Origin: Saprospiraceae bacterium
GTDB lineage: Bacteria > Bacteroidota > Bacteroidia > Chitinophagales > Saprospiraceae
Direction of reading: 5' to 3'
Assembly: GCA_947441325.1 (NCBI GenBank)
Contig: CANETR010000063.1
Coordinates: 1-8,388, forward strand
Length of the DNA stretch: 8,388 nucleotides
Of the stretch, positions 1 through 6,919 are shown in pieces. Each line of letters opens with the position of its first letter. The stretch's first letter is position 1. A program made the translations under genes and the position numbers. Below the pieces are notes generated by a model. That model searched no databases. It saw only the letters and a program-made list of their open reading frames with translations, and had not been told where the DNA came from.

Positions 1-60
1 AGTTTTCACCAACTTATCGTTGTCGAGCAGTAGAACAGGGATTACTCTGGGGCGATACAT
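1..60 (-). CDS. HisF2/AglZ-type cyclase subunit, N-terminal fragment (continues beyond window)
   Basis: Only the first 20 codons are present. The start codon at 60-58 directly follows the stop of the upstream glutaminase gene (TAG then ATG, no gap), so the two are translationally linked. The peptide begins MYRPRVIP and has LVKT at 17-20, which aligns without gaps to the first beta strand of HisF, including Arg5 and Lys19. Residues 9-12 read VLLL where histidine-pathway HisF has CLDV, so the catalytic Asp11 is replaced by Leu. That replacement is what I know from the HisF2/AglZ-type proteins that work with a HisH2 partner and an N-acetyl-sugar amidotransferase to make acetamidino sugars of O-antigens and other surface glycans. 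True histidine HisF is unlikely but cannot be excluded from 20 residues. Confidence 0.8.
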   Translation of the reverse strand, partial: MYRPRVIPVLLLDNDKLVKT

Positions 61-681
61 CTATAGTTTTGTAAAATTTTCCAATAAGGTATTTCCAATA
101 TCATGACTTTTTTCTGGATGAAATTGAACGCCAAATATATTGTCCTTCTCAATAGCTGAAACAAAAGAATATTCATAGTTAGTAACACCAAGAATATCTT
201 TATTTTGATTATTATGCATGTGATAGGCATGTACAAAATAAAATTCCGAATTACTAGGTATATTTTTCAAAAGTGCAGCATCTTTTTTTTGTTCTACTGT
301 ATTCCAACCAATATGAGGAATCTTGAAGTGTAAAGAATTAGTAATTTTGAATTTCACAACCTCCGCATCAATCCAACCAAGGCCTTCTGTATTTCCCTCT
401 TCACTTTTTTTTGCCATTAACTGCATTCCAAGACATATCCCTAAAATTGGTTTTTGCTTGGCTAGTACAGCTTCGTTTAAAGCATCTAAAACGCCCAATT
501 TCTTTATATTTTCAACGGCTTTTCCAAAATGCCCAACACCAGGAAGTACAATTTTATCCGCCTCTGACATTTCTTTAACTGAATTTCCGGCAAATACCCT
601 ACAATCGAACTTGAGTAACCTTTTGACAATTGAAAAATGGTTCCCCATACCGTAATCCAAAACCATAATATTTTGAGGCAT
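61..681 (-). CDS. hisH: Imidazole glycerol phosphate synthase subunit HisH-type glutamine amidotransferase (HisH2, likely surface-sugar amidination)
   Basis: A class I glutamine amidotransferase of 206 residues, the normal HisH length. It hydrolyses glutamine and channels ammonia to its HisF-type partner. Visible motifs are the N-terminal DYGMGN (9-14), the oxyanion-strand region PGVGHFG (47-53), the nucleophile elbow GICLGMQ (81-87, Cys83) and the C-terminal FHPEKS (187-192), giving a complete Cys83/His188/Glu190 triad. Two starts are possible, Met1 and Met6. I keep Met1, with no Shine-Dalgarno to decide between them. The next gene starts immediately after this stop and looks like HisF2, and no other histidine gene is seen, so I infer a role in acetamidino-sugar synthesis for a surface polysaccharide. 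The unit appears to begin here, because the upstream gene ends in a strong terminator at 801-833. The AT-rich leader 682-800 shows no clean TAnnTTTG promoter; TACAATTG at 713-720 is one base off and lacks a -33 partner. Confidence 0.93.
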   Translation of the reverse strand: MPQNIMVLDYGMGNHFSIVKRLLKFDCRVFAGNSVKEMSEADKIVLPGVGHFGKAVENIKKLGVLDALNEAVLAKQKPILGICLGMQLMAKKSEEGNTEGLGWIDAEVVKFKITNSLHFKIPHIGWNTVEQKKDAALLKNIPSNSEFYFVHAYHMHNNQNKDILGVTNYEYSFVSAIEKDNIFGVQFHPEKSHDIGNTLLENFTKL

Positions 682-800
682 AGATATAATTTCTGCGAAG
701 TTAAAAGTTTTTCAATTGTACTTAATTAAAAAATAGCTATTTATTTATAAAGATTTATTCTATAAAAAAGTTACTTTTTTAATGGGGATATACTTTAAAC

Positions 801-833
801 AAAAAAAATCCCTTACCGTTTTGGAAAGGGATT
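801..833 (-). terminator. Rho-independent terminator of the T9SS cargo gene
   Basis: On the minus strand an 8-bp perfect stem (AATCCCTT at 807-814 pairing with AAGGGATT at 826-833) continues, after one mismatch, with two more C-G pairs around a 5-nt loop. It is followed directly by eight T residues (complement of A801-A808). It starts 16 bases after the stop codon of the gene at 850-1977 and separates that gene from the hisH-type unit. Confidence 0.9.
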
Positions 834-849
834 CTCTAAGAAACTTAAA

Positions 850-1977
850 TTATCGTTGAATGCTGATCTTTTTTACAGAAAGTAATTTTCCATTTTCAGC
901 ATTTAATAAGAGTACAAAATTGCCTGCTGGTAATTCACGAACATCAAGCTGAACTGTATTTTCATTAAAGTTTTCTGATTTGTATATCACTCTACCCATT
1001 GCACCTACAACCTGAATATTAAATGTTTCATTTATTTCAGTACAGTTTACAGCAATCTGTTCTTTTGCAGGATTGGGAAAAACAGTGATTTCTTTTAGCT
1101 CAAGTGCGTTAACTGCAGTATTTTCATTGTAACCTTTGAATTCGATATCTCTGATACTGGTTCCTGTACCGTCCATATTGATTCTGACAACTGGAATTTT
1201 GGAGCCCTCTTTCAGAAAATCATAACGGAAAGTAGTGTCATTAAGTGGAATAGGAAACTGGCTTGCAATAGTGTTGGTAACATCGAGCCAAAAACCACTA
1301 CCGAAAGCTGCAACATAGGCTTCAATTGTTGTAACATTTATTACTTCTACTTTTTGTCTTAATACTGTATAAGTTGAGTCAAAAAGCGTCAGATCACCAA
1401 AGGCGTCTACAATAAGTTCAGATGTTCCATTGATGCTCAAACGAATTGAATCTGGACTAACAGGAAGACCCAATTGGTCAATAAGCATTCGCAAGCCTTG
1501 TACACTATCAACATGAGTAGCAAATCGAAGCGTATGTGTATCATTCAGAGTTGTCCCATAAATAAGTGGAGCAGTCTGTAGTTTTTGTGTATTAACAAAA
1601 GGAGAAACAAAGGTGAGACCCATCAGGTCAATGCTGGCACCAACCATTGTCATAGCGCTAGCATCTACATCAACATAGCCTTGTCCAAAACCTGCAACAG
1701 GCAATATAATTTCTGTATTAGGAAAACTACTGAAAGAAACACCAGCTGAAGCAAATCTCACAGAGTCAAACAAAGTGGCATCAGTTGTCAGGAAACTCAT
1801 GTCCCAGTTTTGTGCATTCGAAGCAGGTGGAGTAATTGTCACACCAGCAGTATTAGCGGCAAGTGAACGCACTAAAGTATCTCCGGGAGCAAGAAAAATG
1901 CTGTTTGTGATTGTTGTTTGAGCTTTCAGGCTTAATATTCCCGCAAAAAGGGAAAACATTAGTATAAATTTTTTCAT
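850..1977 (-). CDS. Secreted protein of unknown function with T9SS type A C-terminal sorting domain
   Basis: A protein of 375 residues. Residues 1-19 form a signal peptide (two Lys, a hydrophobic core, then SLKA), with predicted cleavage before Gln20. The middle, about residues 21-290, is rich in Thr, Ser, Asp and hydrophobic residues with no Cys pairs or catalytic motif that I recognise; it is probably beta-rich. The last ~80 residues (about 297-375) fit the Por secretion/T9SS type A sorting domain: VFPNP at 299-303, a central GRVIYKS strand, LPAGNFVLLL, and a C-terminal KKISIQR strand. The family view is export by Sec, crossing of the outer membrane by the type IX machinery, cleavage of the sorting domain, and surface attachment or release. 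It has its own promoter (2009-2039) and terminator (801-833), so it is probably monocistronic. The function of the cargo portion is unknown; a structural surface protein is as likely as an enzyme. Confidence 0.88.
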   Translation of the reverse strand: MKKFILMFSLFAGILSLKAQTTITNSIFLAPGDTLVRSLAANTAGVTITPPASNAQNWDMSFLTTDATLFDSVRFASAGVSFSSFPNTEIILPVAGFGQGYVDVDASAMTMVGASIDLMGLTFVSPFVNTQKLQTAPLIYGTTLNDTHTLRFATHVDSVQGLRMLIDQLGLPVSPDSIRLSINGTSELIVDAFGDLTLFDSTYTVLRQKVEVINVTTIEAYVAAFGSGFWLDVTNTIASQFPIPLNDTTFRYDFLKEGSKIPVVRINMDGTGTSIRDIEFKGYNENTAVNALELKEITVFPNPAKEQIAVNCTEINETFNIQVVGAMGRVIYKSENFNENTVQLDVRELPAGNFVLLLNAENGKLLSVKKISIQR

Positions 1978-2008
1978 GGCGTTTGAATATGGTTGTTTTA
2001 ATGTTGCA

Positions 2009-2039
2009 CAAATATAACTATAAAATTAATCTGTGTCAA
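2009..2039 (-). promoter_or_regulatory. Bacteroidetes-type promoter of the T9SS cargo gene
   Basis: On the minus strand, TATATTTG (2016-2009) matches the -7 consensus TAnnTTTG exactly. A TTG (2039-2037) lies 20 bases upstream, as expected for the -33 element. The implied transcription start near 2004 gives a leader of about 26 bases. Confidence 0.65.
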
Positions 2040-2050
2040 CTTTATTTAAT

Positions 2051-2075
2051 GAAAAAACATAATGTATAATTATGT
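2051..2075 (-). terminator. Weak AT-rich terminator overlapping the end of the GNAT gene
   Basis: On the minus strand ACATAAT (2075-2069), a 5-nt loop and ATTATGT (2063-2057) form a 7-bp stem followed by six T residues (complement of A2052-A2057). The stem overlaps the stop codon at 2072-2070. It is almost all A-T pairs, so it may be leaky. The cargo gene downstream has its own promoter. Confidence 0.45.
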
Positions 2076-3188
2076 AAACGAGGCATCGGCATCTCCATCC
2101 TGAATTATCAATGTTTTCAACTCTTTAAGTGCTGACTCAAATTTATTTGAAATAAGATAATGTCTATGCATTTTTCGAATGTTAAAATAGGCGCTGCAAT
2201 TATTACTGATTTCATTACATAGCTCAGCATGAAAAACAGTTAACATATTATATTTTTGCTCACGCATGTAGTTTTCAAGGGCATCTGAGATTAAAGCTGA
2301 TGCGCCCGGACTATAATAAACATTGGGAACTTTAACATTTCTATCTCTAATTGAAAGCATTAAAACAGCTGCCAATTGATTTTCCTGATTATAAACTTTC
2401 ATGACCTTAAAAGCAAAAAAATCGGCAACTGAAGAAAAATGGTACCTTTTAGATAAGTCATCTGCTTTTTGTCCACTACTGAGCCAGGGATTATTTATAA
2501 TCCATTCAAGATCAGATACAGTTCGCTTCATCAGCTCATCCTCCAATCTATTTTGGTCAATAAAATACTTGGCTTCACTATCAATTTCAGGAATTATTGA
2601 AAATTGTACCTTTTTCTTTCTAATGAAAGACCTTCTAAGGTCAAATATTATATTCGTTATACTATCTGTTACTTTCAAAAGGAATTTAAATTTTGCCCAT
2701 TTATCAGGATTTTTTGCCAGCAAAAGAAAACTTAAATTAAGCCTCATGTATGCTCTTATTCCTGTAGGCTTTGTCAAATCAGTAAATTTTTCTGTGCTAT
2801 CATACAAGGCTTTTGCCACAGCAGTAAATTCTGTAGCCAAAATATTAGCATCCCAATCTTCAAATACAGTATTCAAAAGATTTTTAGCAATTCCCCTACC
2901 CCTTTGTGCTGGATCGACCCAAATACAACTAAGCCAGCCAACATGCACTTTTATAGCTTCCCCCTCTTCATTCCTGTAGAACAAATCATCGGGCAAAACG
3001 CCCAGGTATCCTAACATTTCATTGTTCTCGAACATCATTACCAACAAAAGGTCATCGGGCAATGCTCTTGGATTTTTTGCCTGCGCCAATCCCCTGATTG
3101 CACTAATTGGCAGGTAAGTACTTTTTAAATACTCCCCACCTTTAATAAACTGTTCTAAGTCCTTTTGGTATATTTTTTTAACGATCAT
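2070..3188 (-). CDS. GNAT-family N-acetyltransferase-like protein with uncharacterised C-terminal half
   Basis: A cytoplasmic protein of 372 residues with no signal peptide. Its N-terminal ~115 residues look like a GNAT fold: a strand LGYLGVLPDD (59-68), a strand ending in WLSCIWVDP (85-93), and the acetyl-CoA pyrophosphate-binding motif A, QRGRGIA (95-101), followed by a helix. This predicts transfer of an acyl group from acyl-CoA to an amine. The rest is about twice the length of a single GNAT domain. It holds a basic linker (FIRKKK, around 190) and a C-terminal part (about 250-345) with strands and helices that could be a second, degenerate GNAT-like lobe, but I see no second motif A. The first in-frame Met is used; the next is at residue 51, inside the fold. 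The substrate is unknown. It sits between envelope genes, so a role in modifying a surface precursor is only a guess. Confidence 0.75.
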   Translation of the reverse strand: MIVKKIYQKDLEQFIKGGEYLKSTYLPISAIRGLAQAKNPRALPDDLLLVMMFENNEMLGYLGVLPDDLFYRNEEGEAIKVHVGWLSCIWVDPAQRGRGIAKNLLNTVFEDWDANILATEFTAVAKALYDSTEKFTDLTKPTGIRAYMRLNLSFLLLAKNPDKWAKFKFLLKVTDSITNIIFDLRRSFIRKKKVQFSIIPEIDSEAKYFIDQNRLEDELMKRTVSDLEWIINNPWLSSGQKADDLSKRYHFSSVADFFAFKVMKVYNQENQLAAVLMLSIRDRNVKVPNVYYSPGASALISDALENYMREQKYNMLTVFHAELCNEISNNCSAYFNIRKMHRHYLISNKFESALKELKTLIIQDGDADASFT

Positions 3189-3196
3189 ACTCTTTC

Positions 3197-3227
3197 CAAA
3201 ATTAAATTAAGATTAAAAATAGCCAAA
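3197..3227 (-). promoter_or_regulatory. Candidate promoter of the GNAT gene, giving a very short leader
   Basis: On the minus strand TTTG (3227-3224), 19 bases, then TAATTTTG (3204-3197) matches the Bacteroidetes -33/-7 pattern exactly. The -7 box ends only 8 bases before the start codon, so transcription would begin about 4 bases upstream of the ATG and the mRNA would be nearly leaderless. The surroundings are AT-rich, so a chance match is possible. Confidence 0.45.
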
Positions 3228-3231
3228 TACC

Positions 3232-3261
3232 TTTGTTCTGATTTTTGAAAATCTTAATTTG
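3232..3261 (+). promoter_or_regulatory. Candidate promoter of the outer-membrane barrel pair
   Basis: TTTG at 3232-3235, 18 bases, then TTAATTTG at 3254-3261. The -7 box differs from TAnnTTTG in its second base. Position and spacing fit the gene at 3304, with a leader of about 37 bases. It lies back to back with the minus-strand promoter at 3197-3227. Confidence 0.4.
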
Positions 3262-3303
3262 TCGAAAATTGGCACAATTTCCTGATATTAGAAACGAAAC
3301 CCG

Positions 3304-4131
3304 ATGAAAAAATATCTAAAGCTACTATTTTTTTTAGCCTTTGCTTTTAGTCTACATGCTCAAAATGGCTTACCTCAAAGTGCTGGGGCCAGAGGAGCCG
3401 CTATGGGAAATGCATCTGTTTGTTTCGATGACATCAATTCAGCTTTTTCAAATCAGGCTGGTCTAGCCTTCCTTGAAGAAATAAGCATTAGCGCATACGG
3501 AGAACGCCGTTTCATGGCAGAAGGATTGAATTCATATCTTTTTGCTGCAGCTTTGCCCTATGACAAAATTGGTACCTTTGGTTTGGCTATCAACTATTTT
3601 GGTTTCAGCGATTATAATGAACAGAAAATAGGTTTAAACTATGCTCGCAAGCTTGCCAAGAATTTTTCAATGGGTGTACAGCTCGATTATCTTGGAACCA
3701 GCATTCCAAACTACGGTACCGCACATTCTGTCACAATCGAAATAGGTATTTTGGCTAAATTGAATGATAAGGTACGATTGGGAGCACATGTTTACAATCC
3801 GGTGCAATCAAAAGTCGGCACCTTAGACCGATTGCCAACGCTATTTTCTCTTGGAATGACCTATGAGCCTTCGAAAAAAGTTTTTCTGAGCGCCCAATTG
3901 GATAAAGACATTTACAACCATCCTTTTGTAGGTCGCTTTGGATTGGAATACAGACCTATAGATGCCTTATACATTCGCACCGGAGTTTCTGCCGCCGCTT
4001 TGGCTCAGGCCAGTTTTGGTTTTGGGCTAAATTTAAAACAGCTGAAAATTGATTTCGCTAGCTCATATCATCAGGTTTTGGGCTTCACTCCTGCCATGTC
4101 TATTATCTATAGTTTTAAGAAAAACAGATAA
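3304..4131 (+). CDS. PorV/PorQ-like (FadL/UPF0164-type) outer-membrane beta-barrel protein
   Basis: A protein of 275 residues with a signal peptide (1-19, ending SLHA, then Gln20). The mature N-terminus carries the hallmark of PorV/PorQ-type barrels: GARGAAMGNASV (28-39), an acidic DD (42-43) and a short stretch ending NQAGLA (50-55), equivalent to the family's 'NPAGLA' element. The rest alternates short amphipathic strands with turns, such as FGLAINYFGF, MGVQLDYLG, RLGAHVYNP, FLSAQLD and RFGLEYRPI, and ends MSIIYSFKKNR. Known relatives are PorV, the T9SS shuttle that carries cargo in the outer membrane, and PorQ. This copy is shorter than PorV (about 380 residues), so I call the family and not the gene. 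It is followed after 29 bases by the helix-hairpin-helix barrel gene on the same strand, which suggests a co-transcribed partner pair. No Shine-Dalgarno is visible. Confidence 0.82.
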   Translation: MKKYLKLLFFLAFAFSLHAQNGLPQSAGARGAAMGNASVCFDDINSAFSNQAGLAFLEEISISAYGERRFMAEGLNSYLFAAALPYDKIGTFGLAINYFGFSDYNEQKIGLNYARKLAKNFSMGVQLDYLGTSIPNYGTAHSVTIEIGILAKLNDKVRLGAHVYNPVQSKVGTLDRLPTLFSLGMTYEPSKKVFLSAQLDKDIYNHPFVGRFGLEYRPIDALYIRTGVSAAALAQASFGFGLNLKQLKIDFASSYHQVLGFTPAMSIIYSFKKNR

Positions 4132-4160
4132 AATTTAATCAAACGTCTAGCATAAAAGCA

Positions 4161-6269
4161 ATGAAAATATATTTTTTAATCTGTTTATCATTATTAGCTT
4201 TCTGTAAACTTTCGGCACAGGTGACCGATAGTACCGACCTGCTCGACAATGACAATGAAACCCAATTCCTGATTGAGAACCTTGTTGAGGATGCCGACTT
4301 ACAGGAATTCGATTTCGATACTGAATTTGAAAGGCTGGAACAGTATCGTAAAAGTCCTTTAGATGTTAATAAATCAAGTAAAGAGGCCCTTGTAGCCTTC
4401 GGCTTGCTTACAGAAATCCAAATTCAGGCACTTATTAACTATCGATACAATTTTGGGCAGATTTACTCTTTTTTCGAATTATTGAGTGTCCCTACCTTCG
4501 ACGAACAGACGGTTAGGAGGATAATACCATATCTGACTTTTGAGCCTACGAAGGAATTGGAAAAGTTCAATTTCAAAAGAGCCTTCAAATATAGCAAAAA
4601 TCAACTCTTTGTCAGATATCAGCGAACTTTGGAAAAATCTGAAGGATATCTTGCCGACGATTCCCTTTCAACAAGAGAATATCCCGGCAGTCCCGATAAA
4701 CTCTATATGCGTTATCGACTCACCTACAAAGACAGGTTGAGTATGGGCTTAACACTTGAAAAAGATGCAGGCGAACAATATTTCGTCCCTTTCAGCCAAA
4801 ATGTCAAGGTAAAATTGCCAGATTATATGTCCTTTCATTTCTATATTAAGGACTTAACCAAAAACATAAAGGCTTTGGCGATTGGCGATTATCAGATTTA
4901 CTTTGGACAGGGACTTACCATGTGGGCTGGTTTTGGCATCAGAAAAGGAGCCAATCCGCTCAATGTCAAAAGATTGGCTCCTGCAATCAGACCCTATAGC
5001 TCGGTAAATGAGGCCTTGTTTTTGCGTGGTGCGGCAGCAACCTTTGCTTTTGGAAGAATGCAGCGACTCGAAACCACTGTTTTTGCTTCGCATCGTTTTC
5101 GCGATGCTAATATTTCCCTCGCCGATACCAGTGATGATGCATCTCTTGATGTCTTACAGGTTTCATCCTTACAGGAAACTGGCCTTCACAGAACTGAGGC
5201 CGAGATAGCGGATAAAAATTCTACTCAAATGATTAGCAGCGGAGCCCAGATTAAATATCGTAGCGATAATTGGCAAGTTGGGGCTCATCTTGTATTTAAT
5301 AGATTGAGCGATTCCCTTAACCGCGAACCGCAGTTATATCAAAAATATCAGTTCATTGGTCAAAACAACCTAATGTTTGGTTTTGATTATAGTTGGCTCT
5401 ACAAAAACATGCAGATCTTTGGTGAAACTGCATTAAGCCACAATGGTGGATTAGCAACAATGAACGGGCTATTGGCCTCTTTGGATGAGCGTTTGGGTAT
5501 TTCACTCATACAAAGACATTACGACAAAAAATATCAGTCACTCACTGGAAATGCTTTTGGCGAAAGCAGTGGACTAAACAACGAATCGGGTATTTACCTT
5601 GGTATTAACAGCAATCTTGGCAAAGGTTTTACCTTCAACGGATACTTCGACCTTTTCCGCTTTCCATGGCTTCGATCCTTGGTCGATGGACCATCGGGGG
5701 GTTATGAATATTTGTTTCGCCTCGACTATGCACCCAGTTACAAATGGGCATTTTATGCACAATATCGTATGGAAGACAAACAAAGCAACCTGAGCGATAA
5801 TGTAACAGCCATAGATAATCTCATCTACAAACGCAGGCAAAATCTAAGGTTTCATCTGCGATACAGAATCAATCGTGAATTTGAACTACGCAGCCGTATA
5901 GAATTCTCTTCTTACAAAGACTCAGAATTGAATAGAGGCTTCATGCTTTATCAGGATCTAGTCTGGAGTCCTGCAATTATTCCGCTCAAAGTTCAGCTTC
6001 GCTTTGCCATCTTTGATGCCGAAGATTATGACACCCGTATCTACGCCTATGAAAATGATGTACTCTACGCATTTTCCGTTCCTGCTTATTATGGCAGAGG
6101 CACACGCTTTTACATTAATTTCAATTATCGTATCAATCGAACAATCTCTCTTTGGCTAAGATTTGCACAGACTTATTTTAGTGACAGAGACATTATTTCT
6201 TCTGGAAATGAGCAGATTAATTCAAATCGAAGATCTGAGATTAAAGTGCAGCTTAGGGCACAATTTTGA
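4161..6269 (+). CDS. Exported helix-hairpin-helix (ComEA-like) protein with large predicted outer-membrane beta-barrel
   Basis: A protein of 702 residues. Residues 1-19 are a signal peptide ending in LSA, then Gln20. An acidic linker (about 21-62) follows. Residues 64-126 resemble the ComEA double helix-hairpin-helix: SPLDVNKSSKEAL, then IQALINYRYNFGQIYSFFELLSV in segments (88-110), then TVRRIIPYL (117-125). The glycines of both hairpin loops are missing (GLLT and PTFDE instead of GIG-like turns), so DNA binding is doubtful. Residues ~140-702 show long runs of alternating polar and hydrophobic, Tyr/Phe-rich segments with charged turns, and the last residue is Phe (VQLRAQF), a typical outer-membrane barrel end. 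I infer an outer-membrane barrel with a periplasmic helical N-terminus. It lies 29 bases behind a PorV/PorQ-like gene. Such proteins are often labelled 'helix-hairpin-helix protein' in Bacteroidota; I know of no established function. DNA uptake is a possibility only. Confidence 0.8.
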   Translation: MKIYFLICLSLLAFCKLSAQVTDSTDLLDNDNETQFLIENLVEDADLQEFDFDTEFERLEQYRKSPLDVNKSSKEALVAFGLLTEIQIQALINYRYNFGQIYSFFELLSVPTFDEQTVRRIIPYLTFEPTKELEKFNFKRAFKYSKNQLFVRYQRTLEKSEGYLADDSLSTREYPGSPDKLYMRYRLTYKDRLSMGLTLEKDAGEQYFVPFSQNVKVKLPDYMSFHFYIKDLTKNIKALAIGDYQIYFGQGLTMWAGFGIRKGANPLNVKRLAPAIRPYSSVNEALFLRGAAATFAFGRMQRLETTVFASHRFRDANISLADTSDDASLDVLQVSSLQETGLHRTEAEIADKNSTQMISSGAQIKYRSDNWQVGAHLVFNRLSDSLNREPQLYQKYQFIGQNNLMFGFDYSWLYKNMQIFGETALSHNGGLATMNGLLASLDERLGISLIQRHYDKKYQSLTGNAFGESSGLNNESGIYLGINSNLGKGFTFNGYFDLFRFPWLRSLVDGPSGGYEYLFRLDYAPSYKWAFYAQYRMEDKQSNLSDNVTAIDNLIYKRRQNLRFHLRYRINREFELRSRIEFSSYKDSELNRGFMLYQDLVWSPAIIPLKVQLRFAIFDAEDYDTRIYAYENDVLYAFSVPAYYGRGTRFYINFNYRINRTISLWLRFAQTYFSDRDIISSGNEQINSNRRSEIKVQLRAQF

Positions 6270-6271
6270 GT

Positions 6272-6910
6272 CTATTCCCCAATAAGCTGTTTTCTGAATT
6301 TATTCAGAAAATATGCAAAATATTTATCGTGAAAGATATCAGCCTCTTCAACAATTCCACCAGCATTTCTAATATTTGCTGAAAGTGCGTTAAAATGTCT
6401 GAAGTTGACCACTTTTCCATAAAAATCGCTGTTTATCCAATTATTCCTTCTGAATGAAAGAATCATGTTGGAACTGTACCTTACTGTACCATTTGCAGCA
6501 GGAGATGGATCAATGAAACCCAGTGCCCGGAACTCTTTTGGATTTTCTACAATCATCACATCGGGTCCTCCTCCCGAAAAACCACAGGCACTTTTAGAGC
6601 TGTATTTTATGCCTTTTTTTTGAAGATGTGCACTTACGTTCTGTACTACTTTCTTAAGATTTCCACCCCCATAGGTAAAACAAGGGCTGTAAACCAATAT
6701 CGATTTATTGAAATATTCTTCAGGCGTATTTTCCCATAAGAATTTAGGTGTAGCCCAGGTTGCCCCGCCAAAAACTATTAGCATAGGATAATTTTTATCC
6801 TTTGCATCTTCTGGAATACAAATCATAAGATTACCTAAATACTCTGGCTTGGGTATTCGATTTTCTTCCAGTTGAATCATCAGCAGAACAGACAGAAGAA
6901 ACTTAATCAT
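6272..6910 (-). CDS. Small alpha/beta-hydrolase-like protein, paralogue of its upstream neighbour
   Basis: A protein of 212 residues, second gene of a two-gene unit and 9 bases after the stop of its paralogue. It has a conserved strand with FGG (47-49), SPC..GGG (75-83), a nucleophile elbow GFSGGGPD (110-117, Ser112), FIDPSP (132-137, Asp134) and IFHDKYF (192-198, His194). Ser112, Asp134 and His194 sit at almost the same intervals as the equivalent residues of the neighbour, which supports a Ser-Asp-His triad. This suggests a serine esterase, lipase or peptidase-like hydrolase of unknown substrate. The N-terminus (MIKFLLSVLLMIQ) is hydrophobic but short and has no lipobox Cys, so it may be a weak signal peptide or anchor. 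It is therefore expected to differ in location from the lipoprotein paralogue. It converges on the barrel gene with only 2 bases between the stop codons. Confidence 0.72.
   Translation of the reverse strand: MIKFLLSVLLMIQLEENRIPKPEYLGNLMICIPEDAKDKNYPMLIVFGGATWATPKFLWENTPEEYFNKSILVYSPCFTYGGGNLKKVVQNVSAHLQKKGIKYSSKSACGFSGGGPDVMIVENPKEFRALGFIDPSPAANGTVRYSSNMILSFRRNNWINSDFYGKVVNFRHFNALSANIRNAGGIVEEADIFHDKYFAYFLNKFRKQLIGE
6290..6311. repeat. Perfect inverted repeat near convergent gene ends
   Basis: TTTTCTGAAT (6290-6299) and ATTCAGAAAA (6302-6311) are exact reverse complements separated by TT. The element lies inside the last codons of the minus-strand hydrolase gene and about 20 bases past the stop of the plus-strand barrel gene. 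Neither side has a T tract, so it is not a standard terminator, but it is placed where plus-strand transcripts would need to end. Confidence 0.5.
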
Positions 6911-6919
6911 TTGAAAGAA

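Noticed and set aside
323..655. Plus-strand frame of 110 codons
   Set aside because: It is wholly antisense to the hisH-type gene, whose catalytic motifs are intact.
713..720. TACAATTG as promoter of the hisH-type gene
   Set aside because: It has one mismatch in the -7 box and no TTTG or TTG at the right distance upstream.
2401..2979. Plus-strand frame of 192 codons
   Set aside because: It is wholly antisense to the GNAT-like gene, and the translated sequence has no recognisable domain or start signal.
3304..4131. Naming the gene porV or porQ
   Set aside because: The N-terminal hallmark fits the wider family, but the protein is shorter than PorV, and no T9SS machinery gene is adjacent to support a specific name.
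5574..5840. Minus-strand frame of 88 codons, and other short frames within 4540-5840
   Set aside because: They are shadows of the continuous barrel-gene frame, which has a signal peptide, domain order and a typical C-terminal Phe.
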